Assembly (NCBI RefSeq): GCF_001904615.1
Contig: NZ_MRBY01000005.1
Span: 29,249-93,248, forward strand
Direction: 5' to 3'
From: [Limnothrix rosea] IAM M-220
GTDB lineage: Bacteria; Cyanobacteriota; Cyanobacteriia; Cyanobacteriales; MRBY01
DNA length: 64,000 bases
Each line of letters starts with the position of its first letter. Within the stretch, counting starts at the first letter, position 1. Shown here piece by piece: positions 1 through 6,927 of this stretch. Both the position numbers and the translations under genes were made by a program. Under the pieces are notes generated by a model. The model worked only from the letters and a program-made list of their open reading frames with translations, made no database searches and was not told the origin of the DNA.

Positions 1-1
1 A

Positions 2-475
2 CTAAAAGAAACCCGCGATCGCCACGGACTAGAAATGGCAAGAGATGAACTCATCGAAGTTCTGGTCAACTACGCATCCCACAATACCTACAAGACAAAA
101 ATCGTTTTCGATGCCCAGTATCAGAAAACACCCAGCCACGAAGAAGACTATACCCAGCTCCTATCCGTCTGCTACACCGCATTTTCCGAAACTGCCGACA
201 CATACATTGAACGAACCTGCGCCAATTTTCGCCGCACCTACACCATCCCCAACCGCATCATTGTCGTCACCTCAGACCAAGCCCAACGCCACACAGTAGT
301 CGGCTATGGTGCAGAGTGGATGTCCTCCCTAAAACTACAAACCGCTGTCCTCGCAGCCAATCGAAAATCCCGTTACCACCACAAAACTCGCCAGTCGAAA
401 CGGGGGCGACACCTCCTCAATAGCCTCGACCCCAAAACCCAGCAAATGCTTCGACAACTCCGTCACGGACTTTAG
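2..475 (+). CDS. YacP-like NYN domain protein, 5'-truncated by window edge
   Basis: The frame is open to the left edge, so the true start lies outside the window; the ATG at 35 is internal. The visible 157 residues match the C-terminal two thirds of YacP/Rae1-type NYN (PIN-like) ribonucleases: an LEMARDELIEVL helix, then the strand KIVFDAQY, then a segment with acidic residues typical of the family (ETADTYIER), and the strand IIVVTSDQAQR. In Bacillus this family cuts mRNA in the ribosome; that role here is inferred from family membership. The C-terminal tail is basic (RKSRYHHKTRQSKRGR) and fits RNA binding. The next gene is 373 bp away on the same strand, so an operon is unlikely. Confidence 0.8.
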   Translation, partial: LKETRDRHGLEMARDELIEVLVNYASHNTYKTKIVFDAQYQKTPSHEEDYTQLLSVCYTAFSETADTYIERTCANFRRTYTIPNRIIVVTSDQAQRHTVVGYGAEWMSSLKLQTAVLAANRKSRYHHKTRQSKRGRHLLNSLDPKTQQMLRQLRHGL

Positions 476-848
476 CGCTCCAGGTTTCTTGATTTATCAA
501 GATTGAGACAAGAACAAACCATAGGCAATCAAACGCAGACGGTATCAAACCACGAGTGCACAAGGTTGATAACGTGAATCTTGCTTCAGCATGCTCGGAA
601 GTACGACGCGGTGAATGGGAGAGCGAGAGATCGGGAGATATTTCTATGCAAACAATCCTACTAGCTTTCAAAAAATGCAAATTTTCGTTGCTTCCCCGTG
701 TCTTTACCTCTCCGTGTCTCTTTTTCTCTAGAGAATTTTGGCTACATGCTTATCCATAACTGACGTTACAGATAGATGAATTTTGATTTAGTTTGGTAGG
801 TGCATTAATGATGGTTAATGTGCCTATTTTTTTGTTTTTTGTGGGGCT
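476..848. other. Intergenic stretch with repeat copy A
   Basis: These 373 bases lie between the YacP-like gene and pilD. Bases 568-720 are a structured repeat described separately. The remainder is AT-rich and has no open frame I would defend. The pilD promoter is probably within 740-840, but I see no clear -10/-35 pair. Confidence 0.6.
568..720 (+). repeat. Structured intergenic repeat, copy A
   Basis: This is the full-length reference copy. A GA-rich left arm (605-640) is followed by a spacer and a CT-rich right arm (690-720). GACGCGGTGA (605-614) pairs with TCTCCGTGTC (709-718): eight Watson-Crick pairs, one G.T wobble and one mismatch. The first 91 bases differ from copy C (63910-64000) at five positions by eye. 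Copy B (12749-12893) is more diverged but keeps both arms. It encodes nothing recognisable and looks like a small non-autonomous or RNA-structured repeat. Confidence 0.75.
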
Positions 849-1664
849 ATGGATATTCTTTTTTGGGCGATCGCCGCGAGTTTTTTCTTTATTGTGGGAT
901 CTTGCTTTGGCAGTTTCCTGAATGTTGTGGTGTATCGATTGCCAGAAGGACTGTCTCTAATTTATCCGCCGTCCCGTTGTCCGAAATGTGGTCACGGTTT
1001 GGGGGCGCGGGAAAATATTCCGGTGTTTGGCTGGATAACGCTTTTGGGGAAATGTCGTTGGTGTAAAACGTCCATTTCTGTGCGTTACCCCCTTGTTGAA
1101 GCTTTTGTGGGGCTATTATTTGTTGCGGTATTTTTTCGGTTTGGTTTGGGTCTGGAGGCGATCGCCGCCGCTGTTTTACTATTCTGGCTAACCTCCCTCG
1201 CCCTAATCGATTTTGATACTTTTACCCTGCCCAATAGTTTGACCCAATCGGGCTTGGTTTTAGGCTTGATTTTTCAGTTAGTACTGGGTTTTCAAGCGAA
1301 TGGGTTGACGGGGGCGATTGCTTATTTTGTGGGTGGCATTGGCGCGATGGTTTTAGGGATTTGGTTACTCGATCTCGTGGGTTTCCTCGGCACTCTTGCC
1401 CTTAAACAACAGGCGATGGGCGGCGGCGATCCGAAATTACTCGCGATGATTGGCGCTTGGCTCGGTTGGCAAAATGTGGTGCTCACTATTTTTCTCGCTT
1501 GTGCCCTAGGGACAGCCATTATCGGGACAGCGATGCAGCTTGGTAAACATCAGAAAAAACAGCACCTACCCTTTGGTCCTTTTTTGGCGCTGGGGGCGAT
1601 GGTGAGTTTATTTTTTGGCGATCGCCTGATCGAATTTTATTTAAATTCGTTTTTAGGTTTTTAG
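849..1664 (+). CDS. pilD: Prepilin peptidase (A24 family)
   Basis: This is the bifunctional inner-membrane aspartic peptidase and N-methyltransferase that cleaves type IV prepilins at the glycine and methylates the new N-terminus. In order the sequence shows an N-terminal membrane helix, GSFLNVVVYRLPEG, two zinc-type CxxC pairs (CPKC and CRWC), the first catalytic Asp region (ALIDFDTFTLPN) and the second (GGGDPKLLAMIGAWLG), amid about eight hydrophobic segments. Length 271 is normal. The start ATG is preceded by GTGGGGCT rather than a strong Shine-Dalgarno. The pilus chemotaxis operon beginning at 4739 is on the same strand, which fits pilus function. Confidence 0.95.
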   Translation: MDILFWAIAASFFFIVGSCFGSFLNVVVYRLPEGLSLIYPPSRCPKCGHGLGARENIPVFGWITLLGKCRWCKTSISVRYPLVEAFVGLLFVAVFFRFGLGLEAIAAAVLLFWLTSLALIDFDTFTLPNSLTQSGLVLGLIFQLVLGFQANGLTGAIAYFVGGIGAMVLGIWLLDLVGFLGTLALKQQAMGGGDPKLLAMIGAWLGWQNVVLTIFLACALGTAIIGTAMQLGKHQKKQHLPFGPFLALGAMVSLFFGDRLIEFYLNSFLGF

Positions 1665-1692
1665 TGAGCCCTTTCTGTATGATGGTTTGTGA

Positions 1693-3375
1693 TTGAGAAA
1701 ATCTTTATTTGCGTCTTTGAAACCCCCTCGCTGGCAACGTAAAAAAATCAATTTATGGCAGCGGCAATTAGAGATTTTTGCCGTCGCTTCCCAGTTTTTT
1801 GCCCGCCTTGGGAAAGATCGGTTTTTTGGTGGCGATATATCCCGGACTCGTCGGCGACAGGCACGGTGGCTCGTGAACCGTCTCCTCGATTTGGGGCCAA
1901 CTTTTATTAAAATCGGTCAGGCCATGTCCACCCGCCCTGATCTGTTTCCCGTTGAATATATCGAAGAGCTAAGTCAGCTTCAAGATCGTGTACCGCCGTT
2001 CCATAGCGCCGAGGCGATCGCCGTAGTCGAGCAAGAATTTGATAAATCCCTCTACGCCGTTTTTAAAGAATTTGAGTCGGAACCCCTCGCCTCTGCCAGC
2101 CTTGGTCAAGTCCACAAAGCCATTCTCTACACAGGTGAAGAAGTTGCCGTAAAGGTGCAGCGCCCCGGTCTGGAAAATTTATTTCGCGTTGATATCCAAG
2201 TCATTGAAAGACTATTGGCGATCGCCGGACGCTTTGCCAAAGACCTGAATAAATATAATCTCACCCAAATTTGCCGCGAATTTTTTGATCTGCTGTACCA
2301 AGAAATTGATTACATCCACGAAGGCAAAAACGGCGACCATTTCCGCAGTAACTTCGCCAGCCAAAACCATATCCTCGTCCCAAAAGTTTACTGGCAATAC
2401 ACCACCCGCCGCGTTTTAACCCTCGAATACTTACCCGGCATTAAAATCGATGACCGCGCTGCCCTCGAAGCCGTCAACATTGAACCCGATAACGTTATTA
2501 GCCTCGGCATTTCCGCTTATCTAAAGCAACTGCTCCAAGACGGTTTTTTCCAGTCCGACCCCCACCCCGGCAATATGGCCGTCGATGAAAATGGCAAACT
2601 GATTTTTTACGACTTTGGCACCATGACCGAAGTCAAATCCATGGAAAAGACGCAGATGATGCGCACCTTTTTCGCCATCCTCCGCAAGGATACCGACGAA
2701 GTGGTAGATACGCTCGTCTATATGGGTCTGATCGAGCCGATGGCAGACATGACCCCCATTAAACGGATGGTTGCGTTTCTCTTAGATAAATTCCGCGATC
2801 GCCCCGTGGACTTAAAAGAATTTGAGGCCATTAGCGGCGAAGTGTATTTAATGTTTGAGCAGCAACCCTTCCGTCTGCCGCCCCAGATGACCTTTATTAT
2901 CAAGGCGATCACAACCCTCGACGGCATTGCCCGGGCCCTAGATCCCCAGTACAACCTCCTCGCCGCCGCCCAGCCTTTCGTGCGCAGTATGGCTGTCAGC
3001 AAAGAAGACAATGAAAGTCGCATCACCTCCCTAGCCAAACAAGCCAAAGAATTCGTCCTGTACCAAATCCAAAAGCCGACCCGCACCGAGATGGCCATTA
3101 AGCGCCTCGAATCGCGTATTGAGCTGGGTGAGCTACAGTTTCGCGTTAAATCCCTAGAGAGCGATCGCCAACTGCGTCGTATTTATCTCGCCGTTAAAAC
3201 GATTATGTACGGGACGCTTTGCGGTTTTGCAACCATTGTCGGAGTTTTGCTACTGCCCTACCCCAATTACGCCATTGTTGTCTTTGGCGGCGCACTATTC
3301 CTCGCCTTTGTCACTGGGCGATCGCTGATTAAACTCATGATCCAAGAACGCCTTGATCGCCTAGTCCGTAAATAG
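1693..3375 (+). CDS. ABC1/UbiB/AarF family atypical kinase
   Basis: This is a 560-residue member of the UbiB (ABC1K/ADCK) protein-kinase-like family, tied to isoprenoid quinone synthesis and, in plastids and cyanobacteria, to prenyl-lipid metabolism. Visible motifs are the KxGQ signature (FIKIGQAMSTRPDLFP), the Ala-rich loop replacing the usual Gly-rich loop (PLASASLGQVHKA), the ATP-binding Lys in VAVKVQRPG, the catalytic loop DPHPGNMAV and the DFG motif in FYDFGTM. Two hydrophobic segments near the C-terminus (about 500-545) suggest a membrane anchor. Translation probably starts at the TTG at 1693, directly after an in-frame TGA; no ATG is plausible, as the first lies beyond the KxGQ Gln. 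Confidence 0.92.
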   Translation: MRKSLFASLKPPRWQRKKINLWQRQLEIFAVASQFFARLGKDRFFGGDISRTRRRQARWLVNRLLDLGPTFIKIGQAMSTRPDLFPVEYIEELSQLQDRVPPFHSAEAIAVVEQEFDKSLYAVFKEFESEPLASASLGQVHKAILYTGEEVAVKVQRPGLENLFRVDIQVIERLLAIAGRFAKDLNKYNLTQICREFFDLLYQEIDYIHEGKNGDHFRSNFASQNHILVPKVYWQYTTRRVLTLEYLPGIKIDDRAALEAVNIEPDNVISLGISAYLKQLLQDGFFQSDPHPGNMAVDENGKLIFYDFGTMTEVKSMEKTQMMRTFFAILRKDTDEVVDTLVYMGLIEPMADMTPIKRMVAFLLDKFRDRPVDLKEFEAISGEVYLMFEQQPFRLPPQMTFIIKAITTLDGIARALDPQYNLLAAAQPFVRSMAVSKEDNESRITSLAKQAKEFVLYQIQKPTRTEMAIKRLESRIELGELQFRVKSLESDRQLRRIYLAVKTIMYGTLCGFATIVGVLLLPYPNYAIVVFGGALFLAFVTGRSLIKLMIQERLDRLVRK

Positions 3376-3420
3376 GGCGATCGCCATTGTGTGGGACAAA
3401 ACATTTCACCTTGCCTCTAA

Positions 3421-3582
3421 TGTAACCAAAAGCCACAAACTAAAAAAGAAAACAAGACCTATATCGACGATAGTAAAGCGACCCAAAGAATCATCAAACC
3501 CATCCTTGAAACCAGCAGCGATGCAGTCATGAGTCTCACTCACTCTCCCCTTCGCCGCATCATCATTCCGAACCTTTCTTAA
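3421..3582 (+). pseudogene. Receiver-domain remnant resembling PilG
   Basis: Read from 3421 in the frame containing 3460, this piece encodes Y-IDDSKATQRI-IKPILETS before losing similarity and stopping at TAA 3580-3582. Intact PilG has C-IDDSKATQRI-VKLTLEAS at 5495-5550, so ten consecutive residues are identical and several neighbours are similar. These are the first beta strand and acidic pocket of a CheY receiver. The phosphoacceptor Asp and everything beyond are missing, and there is no start codon or N-terminal domain. I read it as the stump of a duplicated or displaced pilG-like response regulator. Confidence 0.7.
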
Positions 3583-3660
3583 ACCGAACTCAGGTTCAAA
3601 TACTAACTTCCATGCATCGATATCCCCATTAAAAATTGCTTGAGACGAAAAGACTGTCAG

Positions 3661-3697
3661 AATAAAACTGTAAAAATAAAACTGTAAAAATAAAACC
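3661..3697. repeat. 14-bp tandem repeat, 2.6 units
   Basis: The unit AATAAAACTGTAAA occurs at 3661-3674 and 3675-3688, followed by the partial unit AATAAAACC at 3689-3697. It lies in the non-coding stretch just after the receiver remnant. No function is evident; slippage-generated AT-rich DNA is the simplest reading. Confidence 0.8.
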
Positions 3698-4738
3698 TTT
3701 AAGCATATTCCCAAAGTAAACCAGAGCAATACCCATTGATCCCCTGATACCCCAACTTAAATTAAGTCATATCTGAGAAAACCGCAAAAAAAAGATGGAT
3801 TATGCAATTTTTTTCTAGATGTGATGTGCTTGCCCTAGATACTTTAATATTCTGATTGAATTACTCCTTGCAATCAGACGATTTAAAATCAAGTTAATGC
3901 ACGTTTCTTAACAACTAGTAAATATGTTGATTTACCTACGCAATCCTCGTCAAAAAAAATAAAAAACACCCCGTGTCTTTACTGAATTCATTGCTGTTAA
4001 ATGTCGAATGCATATTTTAGATGACAATTTAGTTAGATGATTTCTAATTTTGTAATATTGTTCATCAGGCGATCTCAGTAAACAATTAGAATCTCTAGGG
4101 AACAAGACAAAAGGCATGGGTGTTTCGTCAAACTTTAATCTGTGCTGAAGTTCCTAAAAGATATATGCCATGAATTATAAGTCTGTCGTCCTGAAACTTA
4201 ATGCCGCGATGTAGCAAATACCGGCTAATCTTCTCCTAGACTTGATTTGAAGTAAATTAAAGCGCCTTCTCTATGTCGCTAAATGCGGTTTCTAGAAGCC
4301 TAGTCACACTGGATAATATTGATAGTTTAAACTGCTTTGATGTTAAAAATTCTTAACACTAGATTTAACCTAGTAGCCGAGGAATATTCTGCGGAAGCTA
4401 TCTAAAAACTGTAAAAAAAGATACAAGGTAAAGTCGTGTTTGCCACATTCTTATTTAATATTGTCACAGTCAAGCAAAATTTTATTTTCATTAATCTAAG
4501 TCGGCGATCGCCGAACTGTCTCCTCGCAAACTTAAATAGGTAGTTCTACTATTTTAGTGTGGCTTTATAAAGATTATTTTGAGCTGAAAAATTCCCAATA
4601 AAATGACCGGATAACAAAAAAGAAGTATTGAATAAAGGAAACAATAACTGAAATAGATAGATTTGCTTACTTCCTTTGCCTTGGAAAAATATTTGATCAT
4701 TTCCTATCCATATCATCGCTAAACCTGAATGTAGTTTT

Positions 4739-5869
4739 ATGGAAGTGCAGGATGCTGCGACAAGAAAAGTTGTGATTCCGGGTAAGGCTTTACAAAGTCT
4801 CATTATCAAAAAAGCCTCTGGAATTATTATTGTTTTCGATCCTTCAGATGAGTCTGTCTTTTGGCAACTGCATCTGGGCGGCGGAAAACTCCATTACGCC
4901 ACTAGTGGTGTGGGGAAAAGAGAGCGCCTAGCCTATTTGCTGAAGCAGCTGTTTCCGAAGACCCAATTTCCCTTACCAGATCCATTGACTGACGATTATG
5001 GTTACATTTGCAAAATCTGGAAGATGGGGAAACTTTCCCTCAAGCAGGTGCGACAGATACTGTTTTTTTTAACTCAAGAGGCCGTTGCTCAAGTGTTGGC
5101 GTTGCCTCGGGCAGCCGTGAAGTTCGAAAAGACTCCTATTGGCCTTGATCCCCTGCTCCTTTCCTTATCTCTGAAGCAAATGGTGCGGCCTCTACAATCT
5201 CAAATTCGAGATAACGTGCAGATGCGATCGCAGATTAGTTCGCCATTTCGGCGTTTGTATTTAGCGGATGTTGATCGGATGGTGAATCCATCTTGGTTAG
5301 AGGTTGGAGACTACAAATTTGTTGATGATATTGTCAAACTTTTACACAACAAACTCACACTATACGAAATCAGTGCGGCAGCAGCACAAACGACAAATAA
5401 GCTAGGTGTTTTATTACGACCGTTGATTCAGACCGACGGCCTTAAGGTGTTGCCTTACAAGCAAACTGAAGTAGTGAATAAATCTTTAGTTGCTTGTATT
5501 GACGATAGTAAGGCAACCCAACGTATCGTCAAGCTCACCCTTGAAGCGAGTGGTTTGAAGGTTGTCGGGGTTATGGAGCCAGCCCAGGCTCTGAGTCTTT
5601 TTGCCCGGCAACGCCCTGAGGTGATTTTGATGGATATTAATATGCCGGAAATTGACGGCTATGAGCTATGTCGGATGTTTAATCAGTCCAGTGTATTGAA
5701 AGGTATTCCAGTCATTATGCTGACTGGTCGGGATGGTTTGCTTGATCGCATTCGTGCCCGCATGGTTGGTGCTTCGGACTATATTGCGAAGCCCTTCGAC
5801 CCCGAGGAGTTGATCCGGTTGGTGCATTCCTACCTGAGTTCAAGTCTTCCTGAGTCAAGCTTGTCTTGA
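4739..5869 (+). CDS. pilG: PilG, PatA-type response regulator (PATAN + receiver)
   Basis: This is a 376-residue response regulator heading the pilus chemotaxis operon. Residues about 1-235 form the PATAN-like N-terminal region found in cyanobacterial PatA, PixG and PilG. Residues 250-372 form a CheY receiver with acidic pair D255/D256, phosphoacceptor D299 (ILMDINMP), T329 in VIMLTG and K351 in IAKPF, so it should be phosphorylatable. By analogy with Synechocystis slr1041 it is expected to take phosphate from PilL and act on pilus motor function; that link rests on gene order and family. It lies 42 bp upstream of pilH. A stump of a similar receiver lies upstream at 3421-3582. Confidence 0.9.
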   Translation: MEVQDAATRKVVIPGKALQSLIIKKASGIIIVFDPSDESVFWQLHLGGGKLHYATSGVGKRERLAYLLKQLFPKTQFPLPDPLTDDYGYICKIWKMGKLSLKQVRQILFFLTQEAVAQVLALPRAAVKFEKTPIGLDPLLLSLSLKQMVRPLQSQIRDNVQMRSQISSPFRRLYLADVDRMVNPSWLEVGDYKFVDDIVKLLHNKLTLYEISAAAAQTTNKLGVLLRPLIQTDGLKVLPYKQTEVVNKSLVACIDDSKATQRIVKLTLEASGLKVVGVMEPAQALSLFARQRPEVILMDINMPEIDGYELCRMFNQSSVLKGIPVIMLTGRDGLLDRIRARMVGASDYIAKPFDPEELIRLVHSYLSSSLPESSLS

Positions 5870-5911
5870 TTGTTATTGACCCTTTAACCCTAGGAATTTA
5901 GGACAAAAATC

Positions 5912-6274
5912 ATGAAAAAGGCATTGGTGGTAGATGATTCGAAGTCTGAACAAAAGTTAGTTCAGGCTTTGCTCGAAAAAATGTCGGTTAATGTTGATCT
6001 TGCTGACAATGGCGAAGAGGCTTTGAGGTGGCTGCAAAGTAATGACCAGCCGGATTTGATCATGTTGGATATTGTGATGCCTGACATGAACGGCCTAGAT
6101 TTGTGTCGCGAAATTCGCGAAACCCTTGGCTATGGGGATGTCCCGATTATTTTTTGTTCGAATAAATCCCAAGAGTTTGACCGGTTTTGGGCGCTGCGTC
6201 AGGGGGGGAATGCTTATTTGACGAAGCCCTATAGCCCTATGGATTTTATTAAGACTGTTAAGGAGCATCTCTAG
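5912..6274 (+). CDS. pilH: PilH, single-domain CheY-like response regulator
   Basis: This is a 120-residue stand-alone receiver. D8/D9 (VVDDSK) form the acidic pocket, D53 (IMLDIVMP) is the phosphoacceptor, S83 fills the Thr/Ser position, and K105 (YLTKPY) is the conserved Lys. It carries the IFCSNKSQ...WALRQGGNAYLTKP segment typical of PilH proteins. There is no output domain, so it likely acts by protein contact or as a phosphate sink, as proposed for Pseudomonas PilH. A paralog with the same CS-K-S segment lies at 63277-63645 on the minus strand. A Shine-Dalgarno-like TAGGA precedes the ATG. Confidence 0.92.
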   Translation: MKKALVVDDSKSEQKLVQALLEKMSVNVDLADNGEEALRWLQSNDQPDLIMLDIVMPDMNGLDLCREIRETLGYGDVPIIFCSNKSQEFDRFWALRQGGNAYLTKPYSPMDFIKTVKEHL

Positions 6275-6320
6275 GTTTGTTTTGGTTTGCGATGAATCGG
6301 CAACGTTAGGTTACGTATTG

Positions 6321-6824
6321 ATGATGTCAGTGACTCTTCCGATAATGACGACTGATTATTTCCAAGTACGGCTTTATCCCCGTGGTGCTGCGCCGGGGTT
6401 GGGGCGATCGCGGTTATTGATTCCTTTGGGTGATATTGCGGAGATTGTCACGGTGCAACAGCAGGAAATCTGTGCATTACCCGGTGTGCCCCAAGGGGTG
6501 ACTGGTGTTTTTAATCTCCGGGGTCAGTTGATTTGGACGATGGATTTGCGTCAGATGAATCGGACTTGGGTGTCTGAGTCGCGGCTGAATCCCCAAGGGA
6601 AGGTGATGTTGGTTTTGGTGACTTCTTCCCAAGGGCAAGTGGGTTGTATTGCCCAGGAGCTATTTGGTATTGCAACTTGTGATTCTGCGGCGATGGTGGG
6701 CATTACGCCAGATTTGCGTCGGGCCTATGTGTTTTGCGATCGCCAAATTGAGCAGGACAGAAATACAACGGGGGTGGTCATTGATACGGGACAGTTGTTT
6801 CGTCATTTGTCTCTGATGGCATAG
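6321..6824 (+). CDS. pilI: PilI, CheW-like coupling protein
   Basis: This is a CheW-domain adaptor expected to couple the chemoreceptor PilJ to the kinase PilL. Recognisable CheW features are LLIPLGDIAEIV, then GVPQGVTGVFNLRGQLIWTMDL (the conserved G-x-hydrophobic-N-x-R-G core), and a second half with VGCIAQELFGIA. The frame is open back to a TTG at 6282, but adjacent ATGs at 6321 and 6324 and a third at 6345 are better starts; I use 6321. None has a strong Shine-Dalgarno, which may reflect coupling to pilH, whose stop is 46 bp upstream. Lengths of 160-167 residues are normal for PilI. Confidence 0.85.
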   Translation: MMSVTLPIMTTDYFQVRLYPRGAAPGLGRSRLLIPLGDIAEIVTVQQQEICALPGVPQGVTGVFNLRGQLIWTMDLRQMNRTWVSESRLNPQGKVMLVLVTSSQGQVGCIAQELFGIATCDSAAMVGITPDLRRAYVFCDRQIEQDRNTTGVVIDTGQLFRHLSLMA

Positions 6825-6927
6825 TCCGGTAGCGAATGGTTTATTGACTAGCCTCTTTTTTGTTTGGATTTACGCTTTTACTCATTTCTTTCTGCATTTT
6901 ATTAGCTCAATCACCTTAAGGATTTTT

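Larger units (their letters stand above)
3376..4738. other. Long non-coding stretch upstream of pilG
   Basis: These 1363 bases hold no intact gene that I can support. Contents seen: HIP1 sites near 3377 and 4504, a receiver-domain remnant (3421-3582), a 14-bp tandem repeat (3661-3697), and a 14-base match (3969-3982) to the right arm of the intergenic repeat. Bases 3780-4500 are AT-rich with stops in all frames and look like decayed or regulatory DNA. The pil operon promoter should lie toward 4500-4738, but I cannot place it. Confidence 0.6.

Noticed and set aside
3389..3406. GTGGGACAAAACATTT also occurs in rpoC2 near 26650
   Set aside because: A 16-base coincidence in 64 kb is not improbable, and no further similarity flanks it.
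3590..3605. GGTTCAAATAC resembles a tRNA T-loop
   Set aside because: No paired T-stem, anticodon arm or acceptor stem surrounds it.
3406..3729. 107-codon minus-strand open frame
   Set aside because: It is the complement of the receiver-domain remnant, which explains its length; its translation resembles no protein and it lacks a ribosome site.
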